64,000 bases of DNA, taken from positions 180,597 through 244,596 of the forward strand of contig JALWTS010000015.1 of the NCBI GenBank assembly GCA_027077805.1, written 5' to 3'. The DNA is from Gammaproteobacteria bacterium (lineage in GTDB: Bacteria > Pseudomonadota > Gammaproteobacteria > JABHGC01). A model generated the notes under the pieces. That model ran no database searches. It was given only the letters and a program-made list of their open reading frames with translations, and was not told the DNA's origin. Positions 27,576-36,850 of this stretch are shown here, one piece after another (the first letter of the stretch is position 1; the number at the start of each line of letters is the position of its first letter). Position numbers and translations under genes: made by a program.

Positions 27576-30224
27576 ATGGATTTTTCAGCATCTCTCTCTT
27601 TAAATGATAAGGTTTTTAGTTACTATGCCTTAGCAAAAGTGTCCGAACAATTCGGCGATATTTCACGTTTGCCTTGTTCCTTAAAAGTGTTATTAGAAAA
27701 CTTATTACGCCATGTAGATGGTCAAACCGTTACTTTGGAGGATATTCAGTATTTTGTCGATAGGGCAAGCCCATCAAGCACGACTGAAAAACGAGAGATT
27801 GCCTATCGTCCTGCCAGAGTATTAATGCAAGATTTTACTGGGGTGCCTGCGGTGGTTGATTTAGCTGCTATGCGAGAAGCGATGGTGGCAATGGGGCAAG
27901 TGCCTGAAAAAATTAATCCCTTAAGTCCTGTGGATTTGGTGATTGATCATAGTGTTAGTGTTGATTATTTTGGCAGCGCACAAGCCTTTACTAAGAATGT
28001 TGAAATTGAATTTCAGCGTAATCAAGAACGCTATCAATTTTTAAAATGGGGTCAACAAGCGTTTCGTAATTTTAGAGTGGTGCCACCTGGTACGGGGATT
28101 TGTCATCAAGTGAATTTGGAATATTTAGCCAAAGTCGTTTGGTCAAAACAAGTGGATGGCAAAACCGTTATTTATCCTGATACGGTGGTCGGTACAGACA
28201 GTCATACGACCATGATTAATGGTCTGTCCGTATTAGCTTGGGGTGTTGGTGGTATTGAGGCGGAAGCCGCTATGCTTGGTCAAGCAATTTCAATGCTAGT
28301 CCCCGATGTGATTGGCTTTGAATTAGTGGGTAACTTACCCGAAGGGGCAACTGCGACTGATTTAGTGTTGACGGTTACGCAAATGTTACGCCAAAAAGGC
28401 GTTGTTGGAAAATTTGTGGAATTTTATGGCTCAGGTTTGGCCGAATTATCCTTACCCGATAGAGCAACCTTAGCTAATATGGCACCAGAATATGGTGCGA
28501 CTTGTGGTTTTTTTCCTATTGATCAAGAAACCTTAAATTATTTAAGTTTTAGTGGGCGCGATCCAGAACAAATTGCCTTGGTCGAAGCCTATGCTAAAGC
28601 ACAAGGCTTATGGCAGGCTAGTAATAGCCCAGTGCCGATATTTAGTGATAGTTTAAGTTTGGATATTGCTACGCTTGAACCGACTTTAGCTGGACCAAAA
28701 CGACCACAAGATAAAATTGCTTTATCTGCAATGGCAGAATCGTTTACTAGCACTTTACAGCAACATCGTCAACAAGCAAAAACTGCCACAGTTCCCGAAC
28801 AAAATTTTGAATTACAAGATGGTGCTGTGGTTATTGCGGCGATAACAAGTTGTACTAATACGTCTAATCCTTCCGTTATGCTGGCCGCAGGCTTATTAGC
28901 AAAAAATGCCGTTGCCAAAGGGTTAAGCGTAAAACCTTGGGTCAAAACCTCATTAGGTCCTGGATCGCAAGTGGTTGGGGATTATTTGATTAAAGCAGGG
29001 CTACAACCCGATTTAGATAAACTTGGATTTCAAGTCGTAGGCTATGGTTGTACTACTTGTATTGGTAACTCTGGACCATTAGAACCAAGCATTGCCAAAA
29101 CGATTGAAGAGCATCAGTTAGTCGTTTGTTCCGTTTTATCAGGTAATCGTAATTTTGAGGGTCGGGTGCATGCTTTGACGCAAGCCAATTATTTAGCCTC
29201 ACCACCATTAGTCGTTGCGTATGCCTTAGCTGGTAATGTAACGATTGATTTTACGAAAGACCCCCTTGGCTATAATGCCGATAATCAAGCGGTTTATTTA
29301 AAAGATATTTGGCCATCAAATGCGGATATTCAAGCGACAGTGAATCAAGCCGTTACCACCAAAATGTTTCAACAGCGTTATGCCGATGTCTTTACTGGCC
29401 CTGCGGAATGGCAAGCAATTCAATCAGAACCGAGTTTGACCTATGCTTGGGAGCAACAAAGTACTTATATTAAACATCCACCTTATTTTGACTCGATGCA
29501 ACTTAAACCTGAAGCCATTGCCGATATTTTGCAAGCACGACCCTTGGCGATTTTAGGCGATAGTGTGACTACTGATCATATTTCACCCGCAGGTGCCATT
29601 AAACCTGACAGTGTTGCAGGTGAATATTTGCAACAACAAGGTATCGCGATGAAAGATTTTAATTCTTTTGGGGCAAGACGTGGTAATCATGAAGTCATGA
29701 TGCGAGGTACCTTTGCCAATATTCGTATTAAAAATCAAATGGTAGATAAAGTTGGGGGCTTTACTCGATTAATGCCCGATGATAGCGAAATGTCAATTTA
29801 TCAAGCCGCTATGACTTATCAACAACGTCAAATTCCTTTAGTCGTGATTGCGGGTAAAGAATATGGTACGGGTTCTTCCAGAGATTGGGCTGCTAAAGGG
29901 ACACGATTGCTTGGGGTAAAAGCTGTGATTGCTGAAAGTTATGAACGGATTCACCGCTCTAATTTAATTGGTATGGGTGTGTTACCCCTACAATTTACTG
30001 ATGCTACGAATGGTCAAAGCCTAGCCTTGCAAGGATCGGAACAATTTGATATTACGGGTATTGCTCAAGGCATTACTCCTGCAATGACTTTAAATTGCCA
30101 GATTACTTATGCCAATGGTGAACAAACGACCATTGAATTATTGTGCCGTATTGATACTTTAGATGAAGTAGCTTATTACCAAAATGGCGGGATTATGCCA
30201 TTTGTGTTGCGGAAGTTCGTGTGA
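27576..30224 (+). CDS. acnA: Aconitate hydratase A
   Basis: TCA-cycle enzyme that interconverts citrate and isocitrate through a [4Fe-4S] cluster. The 882-residue protein starts at ATG 27576 (FSASLSLNDKVFSYYAL), with aaagg upstream; a longer frame reaching back into arsS is not used. Cluster cysteines are in SCTNTSNPSVM and CTTCIGNSGP; substrate-binding motifs VGTDSHTTMINGL, GVGGIEAEAAMLGQ, DSVTTDHISPAGAI, ARRGNHEVMMRGTFANIR and GKEYGTGSSRDWAAKG are all intact. Members of this family can also bind mRNA when the cluster is lost. It is 80 bases after arsS and may be read through from it. Confidence 0.97.
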   Translation: MDFSASLSLNDKVFSYYALAKVSEQFGDISRLPCSLKVLLENLLRHVDGQTVTLEDIQYFVDRASPSSTTEKREIAYRPARVLMQDFTGVPAVVDLAAMREAMVAMGQVPEKINPLSPVDLVIDHSVSVDYFGSAQAFTKNVEIEFQRNQERYQFLKWGQQAFRNFRVVPPGTGICHQVNLEYLAKVVWSKQVDGKTVIYPDTVVGTDSHTTMINGLSVLAWGVGGIEAEAAMLGQAISMLVPDVIGFELVGNLPEGATATDLVLTVTQMLRQKGVVGKFVEFYGSGLAELSLPDRATLANMAPEYGATCGFFPIDQETLNYLSFSGRDPEQIALVEAYAKAQGLWQASNSPVPIFSDSLSLDIATLEPTLAGPKRPQDKIALSAMAESFTSTLQQHRQQAKTATVPEQNFELQDGAVVIAAITSCTNTSNPSVMLAAGLLAKNAVAKGLSVKPWVKTSLGPGSQVVGDYLIKAGLQPDLDKLGFQVVGYGCTTCIGNSGPLEPSIAKTIEEHQLVVCSVLSGNRNFEGRVHALTQANYLASPPLVVAYALAGNVTIDFTKDPLGYNADNQAVYLKDIWPSNADIQATVNQAVTTKMFQQRYADVFTGPAEWQAIQSEPSLTYAWEQQSTYIKHPPYFDSMQLKPEAIADILQARPLAILGDSVTTDHISPAGAIKPDSVAGEYLQQQGIAMKDFNSFGARRGNHEVMMRGTFANIRIKNQMVDKVGGFTRLMPDDSEMSIYQAAMTYQQRQIPLVVIAGKEYGTGSSRDWAAKGTRLLGVKAVIAESYERIHRSNLIGMGVLPLQFTDATNGQSLALQGSEQFDITGIAQGITPAMTLNCQITYANGEQTTIELLCRIDTLDEVAYYQNGGIMPFVLRKFV

Positions 30225-30356
30225 TTTAACACCGACAGACAATATGATTTTTTGAAGATATAGTTTAGTCTGGGTTGGGTAAATTATACATCACTCTTTT
30301 AATATGACAAAACTAGTAATCGTTGATAATATAGTGGTTTGTCGCTGGATTTAGTT

Positions 30357-30668
30357 TTATTCCAACTTAATTAAAATCTTTTCTCCATCAATTTTCAACG
30401 GATAAAGTTTTAAATCATCTTCCGCAGGCTCATCCATTGCTTTACCTGTGCTTAGGTCAAAACGACTGCCATGCAAGGAACATTTAATATATTGACCTTG
30501 CAAAGCACCTAAGGCTAAAGAAATTTCTTCATGTGGACAAAGTTCGTTACAGGCATAAAACTTATCTTGGGTACGCATTAATAACACTGACTTATTCTCA
30601 ATTTGAATCGTGGTCATTTGACCTGATTTTAAATCACTCGTTTTAGCAAGAAATTTCCATTGGCTCAT
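30357..30668 (-). CDS. Rieske [2Fe-2S] ferredoxin-like protein
   Basis: 103-residue soluble Rieske protein. Both halves of the cluster motif are visible: C-P-H in NELCPHEEISL and C-S-L-H-G in IKCSLHGSRFDLSTG, the CxH...CxxH pattern. The size matches dioxygenase ferredoxins (BphF-like) and NirD-like subunits, but no oxygenase or nitrite reductase subunit is near. Its start overlaps the end of the TrpD-like gene by 4 bases (ATGA), so the two are translationally coupled and probably work together. Confidence 0.9.
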   Translation of the reverse strand: MSQWKFLAKTSDLKSGQMTTIQIENKSVLLMRTQDKFYACNELCPHEEISLALGALQGQYIKCSLHGSRFDLSTGKAMDEPAEDDLKLYPLKIDGEKILIKLE

Positions 30669-31777
30669 GATGATTGACTGTCCTTTAAACGTTGATAGGC
30701 TTGTTGCGAATCTAATACTTCACGCACAGCATTAGCAGCAGTCGTTAAATCTGGAAAACCTTGTAAATGCCATAAACATAAACTCGCACCATAGACTAAG
30801 GCATCATAGCTCGCAGACTTATGCCCTTGTAAGGCTTGTAATCCTGCTTCTGCAGCGGCTTCTGCCGCAGCTTTAGAATCAACTTCTAGGCCGATATTAT
30901 CGGCATTATCAATTTTAGGTAAATCATCAGGAAATGATACCGCACGATTATGTTGTTGAATGTCTAAGGCTTCTGGATAAATATCTGTAACAGCTAAGTC
31001 TTGTTGTTGATGATAATGATGACATTGACTTTTTTGACGTAAGGATGGAATTAAACCACCTTCTGTGCCACGAATGAATAAAGCAGAGTCAAAGCCTGAA
31101 TGTTTGGCTAACATGGCATAAATTGGGGGATAAGGTTTATGTACATAACCGGTAATAAAATGGGTGTTTTGTTGTCCCCGAATCGGGCCAACTAATACTT
31201 CTGCGGTGGTAATACAAGGACGTTTCACAATTAAGGTACGAAAGTCAATTAAATGATACAAGGCAGGGCAGTAGTGTTGTTGATCAATATAAGTCCAGCC
31301 AATATTGGGATTCGCTAATTGTTGGCTGGCTTGTTGTGGATTTAAATCAACGTTAATGCCTGCCGCGCGTAAAATTTGTTTGTGGGTAATGCCATATTTA
31401 GGTCCTAAGGTTTCTACGCCATGAGTAACGCTTGCAAAGCCAAAACAGGCTAAAACCACAGGTAAAAATGGGGCAGGGGATAAGGTACGGTTGTAACCAT
31501 CATAGGGATCGGCCAAATCAACTACGGTATCGACATCTGCGGTAATAATATGACTGCTTTCTTTAATCGCATCAAGCACGCCCCGCATTTCATCATCGGT
31601 TTCTCGTTTCATTCGTAAGGCAATCAGAAAAATAGCCGCTTGTACTGGATCAACTTGCTTATCTAAAATGGCTTTCATTCCCTGATATGCTTCATGTTGT
31701 GATATATCTTTGCTTAGTTCAGGACCCGTTGCAATACGTTGGATAATCGAACGCATAGTCGTTTCAATGCTTGTCAT
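30665..31777 (-). CDS. TrpD-like protein with altered active site
   Basis: 370-residue homologue of anthranilate phosphoribosyltransferase. The N-terminal helical domain is recognisable (DPVQAAIFLIALRMKRETDD, EMRGVLDAI), as is the general Rossmann-like order. However, the PRPP-binding GTGGD-containing loop is replaced by DLADPYDGYNR, KHGNR by THGVE, and the later segments differ also (FRTLIVKRPCITTAEVLVGP; IRGTEGGLIPSL). It is therefore unlikely to make phosphoribosylanthranilate; no other trp genes are nearby. YbiB-type TrpD relatives bind nucleic acid, which is one alternative. It is coupled to a Rieske ferredoxin gene downstream. Confidence 0.75.
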   Translation of the reverse strand: MTSIETTMRSIIQRIATGPELSKDISQHEAYQGMKAILDKQVDPVQAAIFLIALRMKRETDDEMRGVLDAIKESSHIITADVDTVVDLADPYDGYNRTLSPAPFLPVVLACFGFASVTHGVETLGPKYGITHKQILRAAGINVDLNPQQASQQLANPNIGWTYIDQQHYCPALYHLIDFRTLIVKRPCITTAEVLVGPIRGQQNTHFITGYVHKPYPPIYAMLAKHSGFDSALFIRGTEGGLIPSLRQKSQCHHYHQQQDLAVTDIYPEALDIQQHNRAVSFPDDLPKIDNADNIGLEVDSKAAAEAAAEAGLQALQGHKSASYDALVYGASLCLWHLQGFPDLTTAANAVREVLDSQQAYQRLKDSQSS

Positions 31778-31833
31778 AATGGTTTTTATCGTTTTGTTAA
31801 GTGAAGATCAGGATTATAGCGGAGTGATGAGCA

Positions 31834-31864
31834 TAAAAAAAGGCTCTAAACTTAGAGCCTTTTT
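31834..31864 (-). terminator. Rho-independent terminator
   Basis: Nine-base stem aggctctaa / ttagagcct (31841-31849 and 31852-31860) with T-runs on both sides: seven A/T bases on the left (T-run on the minus strand) and four on the right. It lies 37 bases past the stop of the minus-strand gene at 31901-32800, so it terminates that gene and insulates the TrpD-like operon downstream. Confidence 0.85.
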
Positions 31865-31900
31865 AGGGGAGTCATGAAAATTTAAAATCGAAACGATTTA

Positions 31901-32800
31901 CTATTTTAGTTTCATCGCATTTTCAATCGATTCGACCATTTTATCTGGGACATCACTGATTTCCATAAATGTTCCCATGCCCAAATCTGGAAACATTAAG
32001 GCAATTCTGAATTTACCAGGAAGGTAATAGACTTTAGAGCCACTAATTAAAATTTCCCAAGGTAAGGCTGCCGTTGCTTTAGGGCTTCCTTTATCAATCA
32101 TAGCCATAATTTTTTGGATTTTACCATTCGCCCAATAACCTCGATGTAATTGTACCCCAAAAATACGTTGAGTTTTGCTCACTTGAAGTTCCCATACTTT
32201 AGACATATCACTTTTAGGATGAGATAAAATTTTATCAACCGCTGCTCTAGCTTCCGCATGTGAGCTATATTCTTTCACCACTTCAGCGTCTTTAAAATAA
32301 GGCATTGCCATCATGTATTGATATTTTTTTAAATCACTGGCATCTAAACCGTTGGCACCAAATTCACCGTTATTACCTAAGGTTTCAGATAACAATTTAC
32401 TGATTTGTTTTAATGGGCCTGTGGAAAGATGGTAAGCATAACCCATATAAATAGGGTTAGTATAGCTTACTTCAATTTTGCCATGATTTTCTGTAATAGC
32501 CACTCTTAAAACCGCACCAAAACCCCCAATTCTATGGCGACGAGCGGCTTTTTTTATTTTGCCATGGGTGACACCGATAATATAGGCTGAATTGTCAGGA
32601 TAGGGTGAGTAACCGCCTAAAATTTTAAATTTAACCGATTCTAGTTTTTTAGTAACGGCTTCTGTTGCTTCTTCTACGGTGCTACCCACGGGATCACCAA
32701 TAATAAATGGTTTATATTTCTGACCAGCAAATAGCGATTGAGACATTCCAACTAAGGTCAATGCCATCGTAAGCCAAATTAGCGAAAAATATCGTTTCAT
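31901..32800 (-). CDS. Secreted protein of unknown function
   Basis: 299 residues with a clear signal peptide (YFSLIWLTMALTLVGMSQSLFA, cleavage before GQK; hydrophobic core about 6-20). The mature part begins with an element rather like DUF302 (STVEEATEAVTKKLESVKFK), then FGAVLRVAITENHGKIEVSYT, a YMGYAYHLSTGPLKQI segment and a compact C-terminal half ending DKMVESIENAMKLK. It has no Cys and no membrane segment in the mature part, consistent with a periplasmic or secreted protein. The ribosome site agagga fits the start. It is monocistronic, flanked by its own terminator. I cannot assign a function. Confidence 0.75.
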   Translation of the reverse strand: MKRYFSLIWLTMALTLVGMSQSLFAGQKYKPFIIGDPVGSTVEEATEAVTKKLESVKFKILGGYSPYPDNSAYIIGVTHGKIKKAARRHRIGGFGAVLRVAITENHGKIEVSYTNPIYMGYAYHLSTGPLKQISKLLSETLGNNGEFGANGLDASDLKKYQYMMAMPYFKDAEVVKEYSSHAEARAAVDKILSHPKSDMSKVWELQVSKTQRIFGVQLHRGYWANGKIQKIMAMIDKGSPKATAALPWEILISGSKVYYLPGKFRIALMFPDLGMGTFMEISDVPDKMVESIENAMKLK

Positions 32801-33021
32801 AAGCGTCCTCTTTTGTGATTTTTGAATGATTATTTTTTAGTGTAGTTTATTTTTTTAAGGATAAAATATTATTTTTGTTTGAGTCATTAGCCGTTATATA
32901 TGCGAAATATTTGGCTTGAAGCAAATCAATGAAGGTTATTAGAAGAAAAATAGGCTATGATAAGGTGAACAACGGTATTAATAAAAATAGTGGCATAATT
33001 AAATTCAATATGGTTTAGATT

Positions 33022-33681
33022 ATGGATATCATTGAATTATTCACTAAAAATCTAGCAGATTTTACTTGGTTATTGGTATTTTGGATGGCTTATTTTGCCA
33101 TACATTCATTGATGGCATCATTAAGGATGAAAAACTACTTAGCCAAGCGTTGGCCGAATTTGTTTCCGAGCTATCGTTTATTTTATGTCGTAGTCGCCAG
33201 TATTTTATTATTACCGATTTTATGGTGGTTATCACAATTGCCTAATCAATGGGTATGGCAATGGCGAGGGATATGGTGGTGGTTGGCCAATGGTTTAGCA
33301 GTTTTAGCAATACTAGGATTTTTTATATCAACTCGATATTACGACATGGCGGAATTTTTAGGATTTAAACAACAACAACAAAATAATCGGTCTGTTAATG
33401 ATCAGCAAAGTTTAGTATTATCGCCATTTCATCGCTTTGTGCGTCATCCTTGGTATTTTTTTTTATTGGTGATGATTTGGACTCGGGATATGAATCTAGG
33501 ATTTTTATTAAGTGCGATTAGTATTAGTATTTATTTATGGATTGGTTCTTATTGGGAAGAACAAAAATTAGTGATATATCACGGTGAGGTTTATCAAAAA
33601 TATCAAAAAGCCGTGCCTGCCTTATTGCCATTACCATGGAAATATTTGACAACGGATAGTTTAGAACATGAAATATTGTAG
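33022..33681 (+). CDS. NnrU/isoprenylcysteine methyltransferase-like membrane protein
   Basis: 219-residue polytopic membrane protein with about five or six hydrophobic segments. The N-terminal YFAIHSLMASLRMKNYL resembles NnrU, and the C-terminal half has the phospholipid/isoprenylcysteine methyltransferase signature FHRFVRHPWYFFLLVMIW and the final YWEEQKLVIYHGEVYQKYQK. Such proteins methylate lipid or isoprenoid substrates; NnrU in denitrifiers is of unclear role. It overlaps the Nudix gene by 14 bases. No close link to the nar operon is evident beyond the same replicon. Confidence 0.78.
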   Translation: MDIIELFTKNLADFTWLLVFWMAYFAIHSLMASLRMKNYLAKRWPNLFPSYRLFYVVVASILLLPILWWLSQLPNQWVWQWRGIWWWLANGLAVLAILGFFISTRYYDMAEFLGFKQQQQNNRSVNDQQSLVLSPFHRFVRHPWYFFLLVMIWTRDMNLGFLLSAISISIYLWIGSYWEEQKLVIYHGEVYQKYQKAVPALLPLPWKYLTTDSLEHEIL

Positions 33682-34225
33682 TAGTTGTGGTTCCGATCAA
33701 ATTGAATTTAACATTCCTAAGGAGGATAATTTACCTCGTTATTGTTGCCATCATTGCGGTATGATTCATTATCAAAACCCTAATATTGTGGCAGGATGTT
33801 TATTGACTTTTAAGGGGCAAATTTTATTATGTCGGCGAGCCATTGAACCTCGTTATGGTTGTTGGACTATTCCCGCAGGTTTTATGGAAAATCATGAAAC
33901 ATTAGAGCAAGCTGCGAAACGGGAAACATGGGAAGAAGCAAAAGCGGTCGTTAATGAGTTGATGTTATATGCTATTGTGAGTATCCCTGCGATTAGTCAA
34001 GTGTATGTCTTATTTAAAGCAGAATTAGCTCAAGCAATATATGCGGCGGGCAGTGAAAGTTTGGAGGTGCAATTATTTGAACCGAAAGCAATTCCTTGGG
34101 ATGAGTTAGCATTCCCTGTTATTATTCGTTGTTTAGATTATTATTTAAAAGACAGGGCAACAGGGAAATTTCAAACTCATATTGACACGATTTATCCTAG
34201 TTCGCAGACTGTCATTCACCATTAG
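33668..34225 (+). CDS. Nudix hydrolase with N-terminal zinc ribbon
   Basis: 185-residue Nudix hydrolase. An N-terminal zinc ribbon (C4-S-S-C7, C27-H-H-C30) precedes the Nudix box GFMENHETLEQAAKRETWEE, which matches Gx5Ex7REUxEExGU except for Ala at the last Gly. Related zinc-ribbon Nudix enzymes include NudC-like and ADP-ribose-type hydrolases; the NudC SQPWPFPxS motif is absent, so a generic call is safer. The gene starts inside the upstream methyltransferase gene and converges with the next gene, overlapping it by 14 bases. Confidence 0.88.
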   Translation: MKYCSSCGSDQIEFNIPKEDNLPRYCCHHCGMIHYQNPNIVAGCLLTFKGQILLCRRAIEPRYGCWTIPAGFMENHETLEQAAKRETWEEAKAVVNELMLYAIVSIPAISQVYVLFKAELAQAIYAAGSESLEVQLFEPKAIPWDELAFPVIIRCLDYYLKDRATGKFQTHIDTIYPSSQTVIHH

Positions 34226-34955
34226 CACAGTGAAAACCATGAGCAGTTAAATCATCACAAGTTTCCGCTTGATAGGGATATTCTCGGTGTTTATCATGAT
34301 ATTGCATACGATAACGAATAAAATCTTGCAGTTGGGCAATTAACATAAATGGGTTACCTTGTTTTTGTTCTGCTAAGGTACTGGTTTTATGCTCGGCATA
34401 ATGATGACCAGGGTAAATTTTCATGGTATCAGGCAGTTGTTGGCTCATTTTTTGTAAGGTTTGGTACATTTGTTCAGGATCGCCACCTTTGAGATCACAG
34501 CGACCACAACCAAAGATAAATAAAGTATCACCTGTGATAATGTCAGCTTGATTACCCAAACTATAGCAACAAGAACCAGGGGTATGACCTGGGGTATGTA
34601 ATAGCTTTATTTCTGTTTTGCCAAGCGTCATGCTATCGCCACCATGATGATAATTAGGTTTATGTAAAGATTGACCCCAGAATTGAGCTTCTGTTTTAAG
34701 CAAGTGAAGTTGGGCATCATAGCAGTTTTGAATATCAGCAATACCATTGATATGATCATAATGACTATGCGTTAACAAAATATCAGTAATGGTCATCGCA
34801 TGTTGTTTTGCTGTTTCAATAATTGCTTTGGACTCCCACGCAGGATCAACTACCGCCGTTTTTTTTGTTGCTTGATCACAAATTAAATACACTAAATTTT
34901 CCATAGGACCAAGTTCTAAAGTCGTCATTGTATAAGGCGTATCAATATCAGTCAT
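34212..34955 (-). CDS. Metallo-beta-lactamase fold hydrolase (glyoxalase II-like)
   Basis: 247 residues with the binuclear metal motif THSHYDHINGI (HxHxDH), further metal ligands in LLHTPGHTPGSCCY and TGDTLFIFGCGRCDL, and the last His in YPGHHYAEH. The GCGRCDLKGGDPEQMYQTL segment resembles hydroxyacylglutathione hydrolases and related thioester hydrolases. Substrate is uncertain; a persulfide dioxygenase is less likely given the glyoxalase II-type motif. Its start overlaps the stop of the glycosyltransferase gene by 4 bases, so the two form an operon. Confidence 0.88.
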   Translation of the reverse strand: MTDIDTPYTMTTLELGPMENLVYLICDQATKKTAVVDPAWESKAIIETAKQHAMTITDILLTHSHYDHINGIADIQNCYDAQLHLLKTEAQFWGQSLHKPNYHHGGDSMTLGKTEIKLLHTPGHTPGSCCYSLGNQADIITGDTLFIFGCGRCDLKGGDPEQMYQTLQKMSQQLPDTMKIYPGHHYAEHKTSTLAEQKQGNPFMLIAQLQDFIRYRMQYHDKHREYPYQAETCDDLTAHGFHCANGE

Positions 34956-36196
34956 GATTTGGTTCGCTTTTGTTGTTGTTGTAAGTATAATAATAGTTGA
35001 TAAGGGGCAAGTTTGGGTAAGCCAAGCATTTGTAAGGCATCAATCACTGGAATATCAGTATAATAGTTCTGAGCAAAATGTAGCCATTTTAAAATTAATA
35101 AACCATTAAAATAGCGAAAAAAGCGTTGTTTAAATGTTCGAAATGATGCCGTGTGTTGTTTGATTTCCATGATTTTATTTTGAAATTGTTGCTGGCTTAA
35201 AAACGCTTGTAATTGGGGGGATAATTTTTGTAATAGTGGTAATGATTGTTGTTGATATAATTGAGGCAGTTGTTGAAATAGTAAGCGAAGTTCCGTAAAA
35301 ATACTTGGATGATAGACCAAATAATCGTTTTGTTGGGAATTTAGCCATTGTTGTAAGGCAGGACCAGTACCAAATGGCGTGCGATTCGATACACGACTAG
35401 AAGGATAAACAGTGGTGGTTTTAATCGCATAAAAATGAGGCAACAAGGTAATTTTAGCTAAGAAATAAAAATCTTCCCCTGCTTGACGTTTATTCATACC
35501 ACCTTGTTGTACATAAGTGTTGGCTGCCACCGAAAAACAAGAGCCAATGCTATGATAGGCATAAGGATAACCCGTAGTAGCTAAGGCAAGTTGATAATAA
35601 TGTAAATATAATTCGTAATAAATCATGCCTAAATAGTGTCGTTGTTGTTGCGGTTGCGGTAAAATATGTTGAAAGGGTATCGTAATGCCTGCGGTTTTAG
35701 CTTGCTGTTGCCATTGGGCAGTAATGCTGGTTAAATAATTGCTATCACAAATACAATCCGCATCTAAACTGGCAATAATACCTTGGCTTTGTGATATGGA
35801 TAAAAAACGGTAAATCGCTTCATCCATACCAATTTTGCGTGCGAGACCAACGCCTGCAAATTTTAAAGGCAAATCTGGGAAATACAGCGGAAAAAATTGT
35901 AATTTGGAATCTTGATGTTGTTGAATCCAGTATCGACATTGTTGTAATGTGGATTGATTTTGTTGTTGAATTAATTTATCTGTGGTTTGGGTATGGTTAA
36001 TCACAATGATCACTTCTGAGGCAAAATTGGGTCGTTTGCACTGCCATAGTGCCTTTAAAGTTTGTATGAGTTTAGGTTCATTATAACAGGGTATGACAAT
36101 AATTAGTCTTAAATCAGTGGCAGCAGGTGTACTTATTTGAGCTGGATAGTCAGCGTGTTTATTTAGATAATTAATATAACCATGGAGATTTGACAT
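34952..36196 (-). CDS. Family 2-type glycosyltransferase
   Basis: 414-residue GT-A fold glycosyltransferase. The nucleotide-sugar domain starts with LIIVIPCYNEPKLIQTLKAL, the metal-binding DxD is in IASLDADCICDSNYL, and MNKRQAGEDFYFLAKI gives the ED catalytic region. There is no clear membrane segment. The C-terminal 130 residues are Gln-rich (LLQKLSPQLQAFLSQQQFQN). The donor and acceptor are unknown. It shares an operon with the metallo-beta-lactamase-fold gene and is divergent from miaE. Confidence 0.82.
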   Translation of the reverse strand: MSNLHGYINYLNKHADYPAQISTPAATDLRLIIVIPCYNEPKLIQTLKALWQCKRPNFASEVIIVINHTQTTDKLIQQQNQSTLQQCRYWIQQHQDSKLQFFPLYFPDLPLKFAGVGLARKIGMDEAIYRFLSISQSQGIIASLDADCICDSNYLTSITAQWQQQAKTAGITIPFQHILPQPQQQRHYLGMIYYELYLHYYQLALATTGYPYAYHSIGSCFSVAANTYVQQGGMNKRQAGEDFYFLAKITLLPHFYAIKTTTVYPSSRVSNRTPFGTGPALQQWLNSQQNDYLVYHPSIFTELRLLFQQLPQLYQQQSLPLLQKLSPQLQAFLSQQQFQNKIMEIKQHTASFRTFKQRFFRYFNGLLILKWLHFAQNYYTDIPVIDALQMLGLPKLAPYQLLLYLQQQQKRTKS

Positions 36197-36220
36197 AATG
36201 ATTTTGCAAAGGTGGATGTA

Positions 36221-36805
36221 ATGGCGAAAAAATCGATAGATTTATTGATAGCAACTGATCCTAATTGGGTTAATGTTATTTTAGAGAATTTTGATGAGTT
36301 TTTAGCCGATCATGCGAATTGTGAACGCAAAGCATCAGCATTAGCTATGAGTATGGTGGTTAAATATCCTGATCGAAGCAAAATTATTCCCGCGTTGATT
36401 GAGCTTGCCCAAGAAGAATTACAGCATTTTAAAGAAGTATATGAACTGATGCAACAACGAGGGATTCGTTTAATCAAAGATACGCAAGACCCTTATGTGA
36501 ATCAATTATTAACTGCTTTACGTCATGGTCGAGATCAACGATTTTTGGATCAGATGTTAATTGCTTCTGTCATTGAATGTCGAGGTGCAGAACGGTTTCG
36601 CATGATTGCACAAGCCTTGACTGATGAAAGTTTGCGTTGTTTTTATCGTGATTTATGGGCTTGCGAAGCTAAACATGGACATATTTTTGTGGATATGGTG
36701 TTGAATTATATTGAACCTGATATGGTTTATCTGCGTTTGGACGAATTAATGGCAATTGAAGCTGAAATTATTCAAACCCTTGATTGGCGACCCTCTTTGC
36801 ATTAA
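36221..36805 (+). CDS. miaE: tRNA-(ms2io6A37) hydroxylase
   Basis: Di-iron monooxygenase that hydroxylates the isopentenyl group of ms2i6A37 in tRNA. The 194-residue protein carries the two ferritin-like metal-binding motifs: E in NCERKASALAMSM, ELAQEELQHFKEV (ExxH), IECRGAERFRMI and DLWACEAKHGHIFVDM (ExxH). The ATG at 36221 is preferred, with aggtgg 6 bases upstream, over a GTG at 36212. It is monocistronic and starts 24 bases from the divergent glycosyltransferase. Confidence 0.95.
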   Translation: MAKKSIDLLIATDPNWVNVILENFDEFLADHANCERKASALAMSMVVKYPDRSKIIPALIELAQEELQHFKEVYELMQQRGIRLIKDTQDPYVNQLLTALRHGRDQRFLDQMLIASVIECRGAERFRMIAQALTDESLRCFYRDLWACEAKHGHIFVDMVLNYIEPDMVYLRLDELMAIEAEIIQTLDWRPSLH

Positions 36806-36850
36806 TAATTATGTTGATTATTATTCTTCATTAGTTTCAGTTTGCTTAGT

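Noticed and set aside
33022..33681. Calling the membrane methyltransferase a true denitrification gene NnrU
   Set aside because: The C-terminal signature is the general RHPWYF methyltransferase motif, and no denitrification genes are adjacent; a functional link to the nar operon is not supported.
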